A DNA stretch of 64,000 nucleotides from Sorghum bicolor. Its lineage: Eukaryota; Streptophyta; Magnoliopsida; Poales; Poaceae. The stretch's first letter is position 1. Every line of letters starts with the position of its first letter. The notes under the pieces are model-generated. The model was given only the letters and a program-made list of their open reading frames with translations, searched no databases and had not been told where the DNA came from. The position numbers and the translations under genes are program-made. Shown here in pieces: positions 33,897 to 46,731 of the stretch. Location of the stretch: positions 48,796,967 through 48,860,966 of the forward strand of contig NC_012870.2 of NCBI RefSeq assembly GCF_000003195.3, given 5' to 3'.

Positions 33897-36687
33897 TGTA
33901 ACCTGGTGTTAAGCATGCATTAGGGCTTCATAAACATACATGAGCATTTCCATAACCATGAGCATTTCATTCCATGTGCACTTTATGTGATGTGATTTTA
34001 TGTGCACCTTTAATTGTGAATTTAAATTATGATAATTACAATGCTATGCTTAGAAATGTTATGATGCCTAGATTAAGTTTTTTTATGTATAAGGTAAATT
34101 AAGAAATATTAAGTGGCATTTTTGGAGCACTAGATTTGAGGGATTTGAATTTATCGCAAAATTTCCTCAAAATAAATTTATTAAACCTGGAACTAACTTT
34201 AATTTGTAATTCAAAATCCATTTGGATTCTTGGACTGCACCTTAAATCAAAGTTATAGAGAATTTTATTTTGAACAACTTTTGTTTTTAGGGCAACTATT
34301 GAAAATGCTTTCAAAAATGATCAAAAAGGTATTTGAAATCAATTTAGAAAATTGAAAAAAAGAGGACAAATGGATAGGGGCAGTGTGCTGAGTGGGCCGA
34401 GCGCCGTGGATGTTGGCCCACTCCGCAAGCCGGCCCGACCTCTCTTTGCTCCCACCCCTGTGTGAGTGGACGCTGGTGGCCGACCGTGCCGCGTGGCGGG
34501 CATGCACGGCCACGGTGGCAACGCCGATGGCTGGCCGGGGCTGCAAAGCAGACGAGCGAGCTCGCCTCATCCCCCTCTCTCAGTTGCACTCTCTCTCTCG
34601 CCTTCTCCCTTGCTCTCTCCCCACCTTGCGAGGCTCGCCAGCACCACCATCGCCATTGCCGCCCTGAGTTCTGTCCTTAGTGTTCGACCTCGCCTGCTGT
34701 CCACCTCCTCGATCCCTTCCACCCGCCGCTCCACTTTGTCGTCCTCGACTTTGAATGCACCGCCATGGCCTTGTTGGCACACAGTGAGGGCCTCCCCACC
34801 GTCTTTCTCCTCTCTAGCGTGAACACCGCCGCTGTTCACGTGGCTAGCGAGCCACCATGCCTCTCCTTTCTTTCACGCGCACCACACTCGCCTTGACTTC
34901 GCCTAGCTCATGCTCGCCTTGGTTGACGCTCTACTGGCCGGGGTGTGTGGGCTCACCATCGAGCAGAGTCGCCGTGCTGCCATGGCCAACGACGAGCCGG
35001 CTCTAGGATGGCTCCGGCCAACTCCTCGCACGCATCGGGGTCGCCACGGCTCGGGGAGCATGCCTGGGTGCTTGGGGTCACCAGCGGGATTGTCGGCGGC
35101 GACATCTGGCTCGCTGGAGCTCGGATCATACCGGTGTGGCAAACAAGTGGGGTTAGGGACCCACCCGTCTGCCTCCTAGCACGGCCACATGTGCACTGCA
35201 CACCGTGTGAACCTAGCGGATCTAAGCGTTTTGAATTTTGTTTTTAAATAAATGATTTTGTAGAAACTGTTTAAAGATTGGAAAATGCTCTATAAATGCA
35301 GATCTATAGTTTGGTGTATTTGCGTGCTATGTTTGAATATCTTTTCTGTGTAGATTTATTTAATACATGAAAATGCTAATTTCTTAGAAAATGTGTAGAA
35401 AATAGAATATGAGTCAGAATAATATGGTTCTTGTTTTGGTAGGTTTGTATGATTATATAGTCTCTATGAAAAAAATGGGAAAATGAATAATTGCTGTATA
35501 AAATGATTTTTGATGAATAAAATGCTTGTATGATAATTGTTTATGATTTTTAATAAATAATTTGTACATGCAATTAATCTGGAAATTTTTGTAGGGCTTT
35601 CTTATGTTACTAAGCATTTAAGAAAAATATGAAATTTGTTGTTTGACACTTTTGCATGTGTAGAGTAATTTTCATTAAATATAATATTGCATTTTGTGAA
35701 ATTTGTGTGGGCCATGTTACTTGCCTAAATGCAGTGGAAATTTTATGGTAGGCTTGATATGTGTTCTGAAGTCTACTATAATTTTTATGGAATTTATTGA
35801 GTGATAGAAATATGTGTTTCTGTGTTAGGCCTAGTATTAAGTAAATGAATAAATAATTGTTTTATGTGAACTTAAAAATGATTAAATAGTTTGTCTTAGT
35901 AATCAGTAGAAGAGAATGCAATAGATGATTTATAATTAGGGTACATGATCTTGGATGATGTTGAGTACCTAGTAGAATTAGTATTGTGATTCCTAGTGTC
36001 ATAGCTCTTCTCTACCGGAGAGGAGATATGCACCTACTCCATAAATAGCATGTCATGACCATCTAGGGATCATCTGCACAATCATGTATAGTGAGCATCG
36101 TGAACCTCCGCTCACTTAAGCATGCGCATCATATAGGCTCATAGGAGAACGAGGCAGTGACTGAGCCCGAGGAGGAGGAGGAGACCCAAGTGTTGGAGGT
36201 TCCCGAAGGGGAAAACGAGGAAGAGGAGCTACAAGAGTGCCTGGATCACCGTCCTAGTTCCTTTGAGAAAGATAAGCCATGGAGCATTCTAAGTCTCCCT
36301 TATTTCCACTAACTTACATTTATATATATCATGATGGTTATATTGCTGCAATAAGTTATAGGAGTTACTTGATACCATTGATGCATTATTATTCCTTGAA
36401 ATAGTCTACTTACCTTGTCCTATGTAGTATAGGCTCGGAGTCATTGCTTATCTTGCTTAGCACGATAGAAGTCGAGTGATTCCCTATCACCTGTGAGATA
36501 TAGGTGGATACGAAAAGTTTAGCAACATGTTTGTTATCATAGGAAATAACCAAGTTTTGGAAAGTAAGATGAGACCTGGTAGAGCCTTATGGGGGTGTTC
36601 GACCATAGTGGTTCTGTTTGTGTTGATTATGGACTGATCGTTGATGGCCCTCATGTCATGTTGAACGCATGCCCCACTATTGATATT
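33897..36687 (+). repeat. 3' LTR of H (end missing)
   Basis: It begins TGTAACCTGG after the purine tract TTTAAGGGGAAAGGGC. A GC-rich block at about 34380-35225 resembles the arrangement in G, B and C. At 36145-36312 a highly acidic frame, preceded by CTCATAG, ends in TAA. At 36688 the I-D element starts. The LTR terminus is not in the window. Confidence 0.75.
36145..36312 (+). other. Acidic reading frame within the LTR of H
   Basis: After an acceptor-like TCATAG, an open frame encodes a Glu-rich peptide (EPEEEEETQVLEVPEGENEE and onward) ending in TAA at 36310-36312. Its position near the 3' side of the LTR parallels the acidic block 2 in B and C. No start codon was found. Confidence 0.35.
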
Positions 36688-37844
36688 TGTTACGCACAAT
36701 GAGAAATCTGCAAGCGCACAGACATCGGTGAGCACTTCACCCTAGAGATATTCTAGAGTATCGTTATTTATATTTTTACCACTAGGAGAAAGCGTGCATC
36801 AGACTAACCCAAATCTATACTTAACTCCTGGGCTTGCAAGACAAGATAGTGAGATATGAGCGATGTTGAGAGAACTCCTTCGCCAGTCTTCTTCTAACCT
36901 ATGGTAAGCTGTGTCGATATTGTTCTAAGGGGAGTACCTGGAGAAAATAGACACCTCAGAGAGTGCTTGACCCTAGCACCATATATCCTACCTTACCTCC
37001 TGATGGAACATGGAATACAGAGACACTAAGGGGATTGTCACTTCCCCCGATTCTACGAGTGTTCCTAGCGCAAGCACCACGCTTACGCTATGAACGATTA
37101 CTCTATTCCTAATTGCAAAGCAAATAAAGTAAACCTGTAAACCAAAGAACAATATGAACAATAACTTACTAGTATTAGAAGTCAAATTATCGAATGATTC
37201 TAGAACCAAGCCTCGGGTTAGGAGACATGATCCCACAGATACAAAGAAGAAGACACCAATAGGCCAGGCTTCCTCCACTTCTATCTCGATCTCTCTTGTT
37301 ACTAAAACCCTAAAGAGACAGATCCATTCGAGAGACCCCGCTTTGGCTAATTCTCTCTAAAAAATATGAATTAGGGTTTTAGAATTAGCTACTCCCCAGG
37401 GGGTCAGGCTTGTATTTATAACCCTCTAGGAAGCACCACAGCCCTTGGATCAAACTGACATAAACGTGCGCTTAAGATTAATCCACAAAGTTAGTGGAGG
37501 TAGGATCCACGAGGTTCACCATGATTGGTGGACTTAATGGGGTGGTCGCCCCTGCCCTTTAGGGTGTCCGCCCGGAGCCCGAACTCATTTTGCCTTCCGT
37601 TCAGTTTAGAGCCTCCTCGAAACTTCTAGATTACTCTTGAGTTGATGTTTGCGGTATTCTCTCTATGTAAACCTGACATGTGGACCATCTTTGGTTATTT
37701 TTAGTTGACACCCTACAGAAACAGACAATCACCAAAACTCATGGAATTATGTTAGTGATAACCCTATATCTACTAGATGTTTGCATATAGATCCATTTTC
37801 ATGTCTAGTTGACGGTTAAAATTAGGAGTTATCTACCGTCAACA
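36688..37844 (-). repeat. Left (3') LTR of I-D
   Basis: Starts TGTTACGCAC and ends CTACCGTCAACA. It is collinear with the F LTR (7791-8994) throughout. A TATA-like TATTTATA lies near 37413-37420 on the plus strand (minus-strand TATAAATA). Confidence 0.85.
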
Positions 37845-37845
37845 A

Positions 37846-37858
37846 CTCCCCCAAGCTT
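37846..37858 (-). promoter_or_regulatory. 3' polypurine tract of I-D
   Basis: On the minus strand this reads AAGCTTGGGGGAG, 1 bp from the LTR edge. Confidence 0.75.
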
Positions 37859-40340
37859 ACCATGTGCTCGTCTCTAAGCAAAGATAAAATCAGTGATGGA
37901 TCAGGAGTTGCTACAATCCTTCACGCCTCAAAAGTACACATGCATTCAAAGAAGAACTCTCCTCCGAAATAAAATGAACTATTCTGACTCAAAACGTACT
38001 CACATTACCTTCCACCATGGGGCTTGTAACCATCACTTGGGTCTTGAGCAGCTGAAAGATAGAACAGTCAAGTACAGCACTACGGTTCTTGCCCTTTGAT
38101 CAACTATTATTCTAGAGTTTTTGCATGATTTTTCAAATAAAACTCATAGTTTCCTAGTATGACCCTTTCATGTCTCTCATTTGTGGTATTTCTGGATCCT
38201 TACCAAGGCATGAATGGTATATGCCTTCTCTCTACTCTCAGAATATGTGGTATTTGTGGAATTAAGGCATAGTGGCATTATGCCTTCTTTCTCTCTCACC
38301 CTACATCTAATAGGCTTATGTGGAGCTCATAGGTGGGGGAGAAAGCTCAAACATACTTGCAAACATATGTTGTATAGTTAAACTGTGGATCCAAAGAAAC
38401 TAGTCATATAATCAAATCATATGTGCATGTGGATGAGGGGAATGCAATGAGTAATATGAGTGATAATAATGATTATGAGGGGCAATGATGATGATGTTGG
38501 AGATCTAATTCTACATTTGCTCCTTGGGGATATTAGCCTCCCTATCTGAAATTCTAGAAACTTGGAGAGTACTTGAGTTGCTCATTTGTTATTATTTTTC
38601 TTTCTTTCTTGGGACATTTGTCCTCTTCTTCTCTCTCTTTTTTAGAACAGCAAAGCCTCTTGATAGAACTGTACTAGTTGGGAGTATTAAATAAAGTAAC
38701 TGGAGCTTTATTGGATAATGGGAAAAGGATAGAATGGGGACATATATTTTTGGCGATTACTCCTAGTGTAGGAGTAGAATATTTTCTGAATGAATGAAGT
38801 GTATGCATGTGAATAGAGGAATGCATACTCCTAGGGTGGGTAGCAGCATAGGTGCATGTTTCTAGGATAGAAATAAGACAAGATGCATGGAGTGTGTATA
38901 TATGTGAGTGGTACTTCTAGGAACAGAAGTAGCACATAGTAAATGTATCGTAGTCAATTATGAATGGGGGCGTACTTCTGAGGACAGAAGCTGCATAGAT
39001 CAATGGATAGAGAGCACATAATATTCAGTTTAACTGCATGACTAATTCCTAAGGGTCAACACAGCTTAACTACATGCAATGCCTACAAGCAGTGTATAGA
39101 AGTGGATGGCTTTCCTAATCTAGTAAGCATGTATATTTGGTTGTGGTAGGAATTATAAACTCTCATCATACAGGAACTCATCATGCAACAATTTAAGATT
39201 TTTAATGATAAATTCTCTAGAACCCTAGCATCTCTAAGAACAAGATGGACAGCAGTTCAAAATCTTCCCATATCATATCTGTCAACTACATAGACTTAAT
39301 TCAAGCATTTGCTACCCACAAATTTTAGGCTCAGAGCAAAACCTTAAGTCTAAATAGTTGTGTCTAAAACTCTGAAGAGTACAAGTTGAAAACTAGGTAC
39401 TTGCAAGGAATTACGGCAGAGCAACTATTCATCATCTCCATATAAGAGTTTATTATAGAGGTTCATTTTAACAGATTATTTAAGAGCTCTCCTTAACTAG
39501 CAAAGACTAATTATGAAAGATAAAATATTTATTGGGTTTCTAGGATTATTCATCTTTTTATCTTATCATAAATGCACTAGGAATAAATAAATAAGTTAGG
39601 GATACTTAGCTCGGTATACGGGGGTTGCTCTCCCCCAGGCTAGACGTTGACATAGTCTGCTGAGGTTGCTGATCGCCAGTGAAGGCGTACTGATTCTCCT
39701 AGAGTGTCATGGGCACTTACTATTAGAAACAACACTTGCCTACTCTGAACAATACTTCGACAGGGGACAGGATGTCCTTCTACGTGTTAGTTATATTTCA
39801 TCCTTTAAAGCCTGTGAAGCTCAAATAAACAACAAAGCTTGTGGAACTGGTTATGCGTTAGTAATAAACCTCTAAGCTTTAGGAGTCTAGAACTTTCTTA
39901 TAATCATTTATGTTTTAGTAGGATCAATATATTTTTATGCTTTTCTTATTTATAGTATGCAGATAGGAAAATAAATTTATGCTAAAATTTATTTTTGTGC
40001 CTCCACAGTACATAAGTATGTGAGCTATTGCATCACATATTAAATACATGGGGCTTAGAATTTTTCTAGAGTAATGTAATACATATTTAATTTCATTTCT
40101 AATGTAGAAATAATAAAGATGCAACTACTAATGCAGTTAAAAAATAAATATGCTAGAAGAAAATTGTAGATAAATAACAAGTTACCTCTTGGCGCGGCGT
40201 TCGGTGACTTTAAGACCTCTGAACAGGACCTTCTTGTTTGCTCAATGATCGAGCAATGTTTTCCACGAGCGCTTTGTCCTATGCAGGATTTAATTCTGAT
40301 TTTATGTTTGGTTTCCATACCTGCCCTGTAGGTGATGGTG
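37859..40340 (-). other. Non-coding 3' interior of I-D
   Basis: Collinear with 2198-4500 of F. It contains an internal purine-tract copy at 39630-39641 (one mismatch to the core). No gene is seen. Confidence 0.6.
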
Positions 40341-42927
40341 ACTTGTAGGAGAGAGTGTCTGGAATAACTATCTCTTCTTCTGCTGGTACATCCTCTTTGA
40401 TGGCGTTCTCCTCGTTAGGGTATCGATCTTTGAATCTTGAAACTCTCCTTCATAGTCAGTCCATCCGTCTACAACATTCTACTTCTTCTAGTGGTCGGTA
40501 CGTTGCCTTCTCCTTGACCTATTCTTCTTGGGCTCCACGTCAATTAAACAATTGCTATTAAAATGATGGCATACCTTTTCTGAGGAGAATCGGAAATGGA
40601 TCTCCCCTATTCTAATGTATATGATGGCCTTGGTAGTGTTGAGGAACGTTCTTCCTAGGATGATGGGTGGATCACATTCATGTTCTCCCATGTCGATGAC
40701 TAGAAAGTTGGTGGGGACATAGTGGTCGTCAATCTAGATAGGGATGTCTTTGGCTATCCCTTCCACAATGTGAAAGGACTGGTCTGCCAACTACAGCTGC
40801 GCATAGGTGGGATCCATAGGCATAGTACCATATAGAAATTCATACATTACCTTGGCCATTATGTTCATGCCTGATCCGGTGTCATAGATAGTGTTGTAGA
40901 AGTAACATTTGTTGATGGAGCATAGGATAGTTGGGACACTTGGGTCATCCTTCTTGATCAGATGTGGAGACTTCAATAGGTAGTCATACTCCCTATGGAC
41001 TGTAGTGACCATCCTTGTTGTCTCCGTCTTCTGGTCATTCTGTTTGCCCTAGTTCTTGATCTTGGCCTTGTTCTTGGTGTTACTCTTGTTTCTACCATCG
41101 ATTGTTTCCTTTTGTGCAGGGAATGACAATGTCCTATTCTTGAAAGAAAAGGCTTCAGTGTTGCCCTCAATGTTGAAAGTAATCTTGGCATTGCTAGTGC
41201 AGATAATGGCTTCCGTAGTGTTCAAGAATGGTCACCCCAAAATGATAGGTGACCTCTCATTAGTGCATGTGTTTACTACTGTGAAGTCTATAGGTACGTA
41301 CTAGTTGCCTACTCATACACAGATGTTCTTCAGGATTCCCATGGGGTAGCAGAGTGACTAATCTACAATCTGCAAACACAAGGTTGTGTGTGATAAAGGA
41401 TAATCGAAAAGTTTTTCGAATATCTCCTTAGGCATGATGTTGATGCTTACACTGAAGTCACATATTTGCCTTGTCGAAGTTTGTACTTCCAATGGAGATT
41501 GAAATAAATGGTCTCCCTAGATCGCCTTTCTTGGTTGGCAGAGACGAGTCAATCCATGTTCCTCTCGGAGGATCACTCTAGTAGCTTCCTACATTAAAGA
41601 TGTCTACAAGATTTGTAGTATCTAATTCCCCTGGTTGTCCAGGAATCTTACCTTGGTCATTGGTGGCATTGGAAAAATGTTTCATTCTAATATTAATTGC
41701 TTCTAAATTTTTATCATTAGATGCTAGCTTCTTAGATAGGCTATCCATTAACTTGCCCTGATTAAGTACTAACTCTATTAAAGGTGGTTGATTAGTATTA
41801 TTGTAAGAATTATTACCATGGTAATTATCTGAGTAGTTAGGCTGTTGTTGCTGGTTTCAAACTTGATTCTATAGAGGACGTTAGTAGTAGTAGTTGTTGT
41901 TGTTGATGTACTTCACATCCTTCATTAGCTATAGGCGGTTGGTACCTATATGCCTAGTTTCTCCAAACTCTACACAAGTCATGCCTGAATCATGAATGTG
42001 CATGACTTCCTTCTTCTCAACAGTTCTCTCATCAAGCCTTTTCATCAGTAGGTCCATCTTGGCAGCTAGCATGTCTACCTCCTTGAGATGGTGCATTCCT
42101 CCCCCTCTCTTGCGGGTTTGAGTTCTTTCTTCACTCCAACTTTGGTTGGAGGCAATGTTTTCCACAAGAGCAATGGCTTGATTAATGGTAAGTGATAAGA
42201 ATACTCCACCAGCAGCAACATCCATGGTTTCATGAGTGCTCTTGCTGAGCCCATGATAGAATGTTTGCATAAGCAGCCAATTCTCTATCCCATGACGAGG
42301 ACATTTGAGTATATAGTCTTGAGAGCACTCCCAAGCTTCTGGGACTGTCTCATCATGTTGTTGCTAAAAGCTTGATATCTTCCCATGAAGAGCATTAGTC
42401 TTGCCTATGGGAAAGAATTTCGCTAGGAAATTGGTGGAACATAGTGCCCACATAGTATTCTTCTCCTTGTTGGCGTAGAACCACTGCTTCACATCCCCAA
42501 GATTGAGAATCGGAAAAGTAAAAGTAGTATAGCATCTCTAGGGACGTCCTTGATAGTGAGTGCTGCAGATCTCCAAGAAGTGTTGGAGACGAGCACTAGC
42601 ATCTTCATGGGCCTTCCCATAGAATGGGCTTGCTTGTACCATGTTGATCAGCGCAGGCTTGAGCTTAAATGACCCATTAATGACCATAGCTGGTCCAGTA
42701 CAGATGTTGGTAGTAGTAGGAGCTGAGAACTCACAAAGTGACTTGTCGGCCATGACTTCAAGCTCTGGTGTCAAACTTTGAAAAGCAGGTTGATCTTCTG
42801 ACTCAGGAGGATCGGTAAGCTGAGATGATGATATTGATTGATTCCTTCTTATTGACTTAGCATTTGTCTTCCTAATCAATGTTTCTAGATTATCAACGAA
42901 ATTATCTGGGAGATCAAACATGTTCAA
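40341..42927 (-). pseudogene. gag and double retropepsin relic of I-D
   Basis: On the minus strand: gag start at 42927 (MNMFDLPDNFVDNLETLIRK, counterpart of the A start), gag body with MQTFYHGLSKS (42270 onward), a zinc knuckle that has lost two Cys (CVEFGETRHIGTNR), and an Asn/Tyr linker. Domain 1 follows near 41540-41150 (INIMPKEIFEKLF, IILG-PFLNTTEA, several stops). Domain 2 at 41012-40560 has YDTGSGMNIMAKV and IILGRTFLNTTKA. The order matches A exactly, so the tandem protease predates the split of A and I-D. Many stops and frameshifts make it non-functional. Confidence 0.78.
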
Positions 42928-43056
42928 ACATTACCCTGCATATAATACACAAAATAGACAAAAGACAAGGGTAAGTCTGCATGAGTGAGAAGGATGGATG
43001 GAGCCCAATCAATGAGTGGATGCAGTGATGCTCATTATCCTTTAATGCTTTCACTT

Positions 43057-43074
43057 TCCCTGGCAACGACGCCA
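43057..43074 (-). promoter_or_regulatory. Decayed tRNA-Asp primer-binding site of I-D
   Basis: It matches 16 of 18 bases of the tRNA-Asp(GUC) complement; both differences are transitions. It lies 8 bp from the right LTR. Confidence 0.75.
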
Positions 43075-43082
43075 TAAATGCT

Positions 43083-44015
43083 TAATGACACTTCTTAACG
43101 CAATTACTATAAATAGACTTTTAAACCTATCCCTAGCAACAACATCAAAATTACTTTACCTCACTTAAGCTAGGTTATCATCCCCAGCATGATACATAAG
43201 TGCTCGTATTAAATCTATATGCTTTTCTAGGAATAAATAATAAATAAAAGATCCACAAGCGCACATATAATATCGATGTAGCATTTTAACTGGGAGTAAT
43301 CCAGGTATCATTATTTATATTTTTACCACTGAGAAGGGACTTGCAATGGATAATGAGCAATGAACACTGCATGTAGTAATGGAGATCTTAACCATGTCTT
43401 TATCTATATCTCATGCAGTGTAGGTGTCACATAAGATAAATAATATAAATATGAATAATAAGTGACATAAGATAAATAAGAGTACATAGCCATATATCAA
43501 TATGATAATCATCTCAATAGATTACTCTAAGTCTATAACACTAGCATTAACTAGGACAATCTCCAAGAATAAACCCTAAGTATTCTAACTATACTGTCAA
43601 AGCATACATTGATTAGTGTAATTACACCTCGCATCATCGTAAGAAAAAGTTATATCTATGCATAGTGATATTAGCAAGAAAGATCATGAACATAGCAATC
43701 ACTTCCCTGTAATAATGGTGCTCTACAAGCCTTATAATCAGGAGGAGGACTACAAAGGACTCAATAGGACTGTCTCCCCTGCGATCTACTACCTCAGGCT
43801 CCGGACTTTTAGTGGTAATCGCAAATAAATACGATCAAGGCACCTCGCCTACACAATATCTACCACCTATCCAACAGGCTAATGAGTAAGCACTATACGA
43901 TCCTATGTATAAACATAATTATAATCTAACTACGCTAAGCATATAATCAAAGTAGACTATTAGCATTATAATTGAGAACATAAGCAAAAAAAATAAAGTC
44001 AATTCTAATATAATC
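43083..44015 (-). repeat. Right (5') LTR of I-D, first part
   Basis: Similar to the reverse complement of the A LTR end (compare 52000-52900 in J). Split at 44016 by C. TAATC at 44011-44015 is repeated at 53669-53673. Confidence 0.8.
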
Positions 44016-46728
44016 TGTAACACCCAAAAATTTTCTTTTGAATTAATAGGATTTAATGATAATTATTTAAGCAATTTTTGTGGGCATTTAACCTAATAAA
44101 TAATATATTTTTGTCAAAATTAAAATTCATTATAAGTTTAGAAACTTGATTGTGCATTCATGCTAGAGAATAATTGTTTTTGTCTGTTGTTCTATTTTTG
44201 TTTTAATTGTTCTTGCTCAAAAGCTCTTTTGGAAAAAAAGAATTGAAAAATAAAAAAAAAATAAAAAAAGAAAAAGGGGAGACAGCTCCCAGGAACCAGG
44301 CCGCAGCCCAGCTAAACCCCCCCCCCCCCGAGCCTCCTCCTTTCCCGGGCCGCTTGCGCGGCCCACCAAGCGCCAGGGCGGGCTGGGCGCGCCTTTCTCC
44401 TCTCCTTGGTCTGCCTCTCGGTGGCTGACGGTCGGGGCCTGCATGTCAGCGACCGTCTCCTTCTTCCTTCTTGAGTTCGAATGGGACACGACGCCGCCGG
44501 CCGAATTCAATCCCGGGATTCACGATTCCTTGCCAAACGTGAAAACCGACCCCTATATAATCTCTAGCATCGCCCGCACTCCGTTCCTTTCCAACCGCGC
44601 CGCAGAAACCCAGCCCTAGCAGCTTATCTCGCTATTCTGGATCTCGCCGGCGATTTTCTCCGCCCCGGCGCGTGTGCAGCCATCTCTGCTCCTTCTCTGG
44701 CGGAACCAACCCTCTAGGTGAGCTCGCGACGCTTTTCTCCATCTCCCGGTGCCCTTGAATCGGCGTTTGGTGCTAGATTTTGCGAAAGCCGAGGTCGACG
44801 GCGAGCTCCGAGGCGGCAGCAATGGCGCCGCCGCGCCGGAGGTCTCCCTAGCGGCCGGCCGCCGCCGACTGGCGCCCCAGACGCGCCCGAGCCGTCCAGA
44901 TCAAGATCAAGGGCCCAGAAACAAGGATACCCCTTCACTTGTAGTTTTGCTAAAGAGTCCCTAGATAACTAAGTATTCAACCCGCAGTCCCAAGACGCCT
45001 GAGTAAAACGTGTTTTCCAACTTTGAAAACGTATTTCTGGCCGGCTGAGTTCAAATGCGCTCTCGAGAAATAGTTTGCCATTGGTTTTGTTTTGGTCATA
45101 ACATATTCATTTTAACTCCGTTTTTGTCCATTCAAATTTTGTTAGATTCATATTTACGAGCTCTACATGTTAGAAGTATTAGTTTACTATTTTGAAACTT
45201 TTTAATTTCCTGGTACTATTTAATTAATTATTTCTCTATAGGAAATCTTGGAAAATGCATAACTTCTCCGTTTTAATTCCAATTTTCGTGAACTTTACGT
45301 TTGTGTGATCATAGCGCTGCGTAGAATATTTTCATAAACTTTTACCTTTGATTTCTCATTGTTGCTGTAATCTTCTAATTATAGCTTGTTTGCTTTGTGT
45401 ATGATTGTCTACATTGGATTGCGTGTTGTTGATTGATGTTTGGGAATAGACGGTGAGCCGTACGTTGGTGATCAAGACCAAGCTTTTGAAGACCAGCAGG
45501 CTCAGGAGAGCTTTGATCAAGGCAAGTATAACTTGGGATCATCCTTGTTACCTATTCACTTATAACTACACATATATGTCATATGCATGCTATCACCTTG
45601 TCGACCTTAGCAAAATCATAGATGATTGACACCTGGTTTCCTTGTTACCTACTTGATATGCATTTGGTGTAGATGTGCTAGTGCTTGATATAATCCATGA
45701 TCTTGTAAGATGATTAATAGCTATGCAATGAACGTTAAAAGATGACAAATAACTTTATGAGATCTTGTCTGTAAGTGATCACCGGGACAACAGTGCAACC
45801 ATGAGGGCTATAATGGCTCTGGCTTTAGCTCAGTATGAAGACCTTTTCTAGCTTGTTAGAGGTTACCCAAAAGGGCGGAGGGGCTGAACCGTTTTGGGTA
45901 TAGTGTGGCCTCTGTCTGTATGTGTATAGGCTGCGAGTCATTGTGCCATTGGAAGGGGGGCTCTATATCTGCGCGCAAAGGAAACCTTGCGGCCCTAACA
46001 TGTTAGACGAACTTTTGAAAGGCTTCATAGTGATCCCTGCCGACCTTCCTTGGAAGTAGGTTAAGAGGCTCGCGACCTCGAGCGAAAGGGTAAATCATGA
46101 CTCATGGGTAAAGATGTACAACCTCTGCAGAGTGTAAAACTGGTATACTAGCCGTGCTCACGGTTATGAGCGGCCTTGGGGGTTCTTGCTGCGACGACGA
46201 TGAGCTTATTAAGTTGTTATGTTCATTTTATTATCGTTTATGCTATGAGACTAATTATGCTTACACTTGATCATGTGATTAATGAATTATTTATGCTACC
46301 TTGACATTTGCTATTTAATTATACACCTGCTATCTACCATTAAAAGCTAAATGCAGTCAAACCAGTGTCAGCTATTTGAGCCTCATAAACCCCTGGTTAT
46401 ACTTGTTGAGTACGATATGTGCTCACTCTTGCAATTGCCCAACACCCCAGGTTATGCTAATGATGATGATTGGAATGAGGACTATCGCTATGAGTATTAG
46501 GTTTGGAGTCAACTAGTCAATAGTGTCCCTGTGTGGAGCTTCCGTCGAGAGCGTTGTTTACTTTGTGCTATCATTTTTGTATGAGACTATGTGATATATT
46601 ATATTCCGCTATGTAATAATCACTGCAATGGTACATTTGAGATTTGTCTACTTATGTGTGCGACTGTTTCTGGGGCACATATGAGTCTTTTATGCATCCT
46701 ATTTTGTTCTTAAAATATGGTTGTGACA
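44016..46728 (+). repeat. 5' LTR of C
   Basis: Starts TGTAACACCC and ends TTGTGACA. TATATAA lies at 44554-44560. A GC-rich leader at about 44580-44900 ends in CTCTAG/GTGAGC, a strong splice-donor-like site at 44718. The conserved reading blocks are at 45450-45521 and 46451-46500. Confidence 0.92.
45450..46500 (+). other. Conserved two-block reading frame within the 5' LTR of C
   Basis: Block 1 (45450-45521) follows GGGAATAG and precedes GCAAGT. Block 2 (46451-46500) follows CCCCAG and ends with TAG. Joining them gives a continuous frame rich in Asp, Glu, Gln and Tyr, ending YRYEY. The 3' LTR has the same blocks at 50743-50814 and 51744-51793 with one amino-acid change (Asp to His) and one base change at the block 2 border. 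Confidence 0.4.
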
Positions 46729-46731
46729 AAT

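Larger units (their letters stand above)
27870..36687 (+). mobile_element. Element H: decayed chromovirus (Tekay/RIRE2-like), main part
   Basis: Order on the plus strand: leader (27875-28110), an extra ORF (28111-29151), gag (from 29504), protease, RT, RNase H, integrase and chromodomain relics (to about 33850), a purine tract at about 33881-33896 and the 3' LTR from 33897. The 3' LTR is cut at 36687 by element I-D. The 5' end is broken by A and probably by F. Gag, the integrase zinc-binding region and the C-terminal chromodomain identify a chromovirus. Nonsense mutations, mostly TAG, are spread through every frame. Confidence 0.85.

Noticed and set aside
34339..35247. Overlapping Ser/Pro/Arg-rich frames on both strands
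   Set aside because: Same explanation: the GC-rich block in the LTR of H. No frame stands out.
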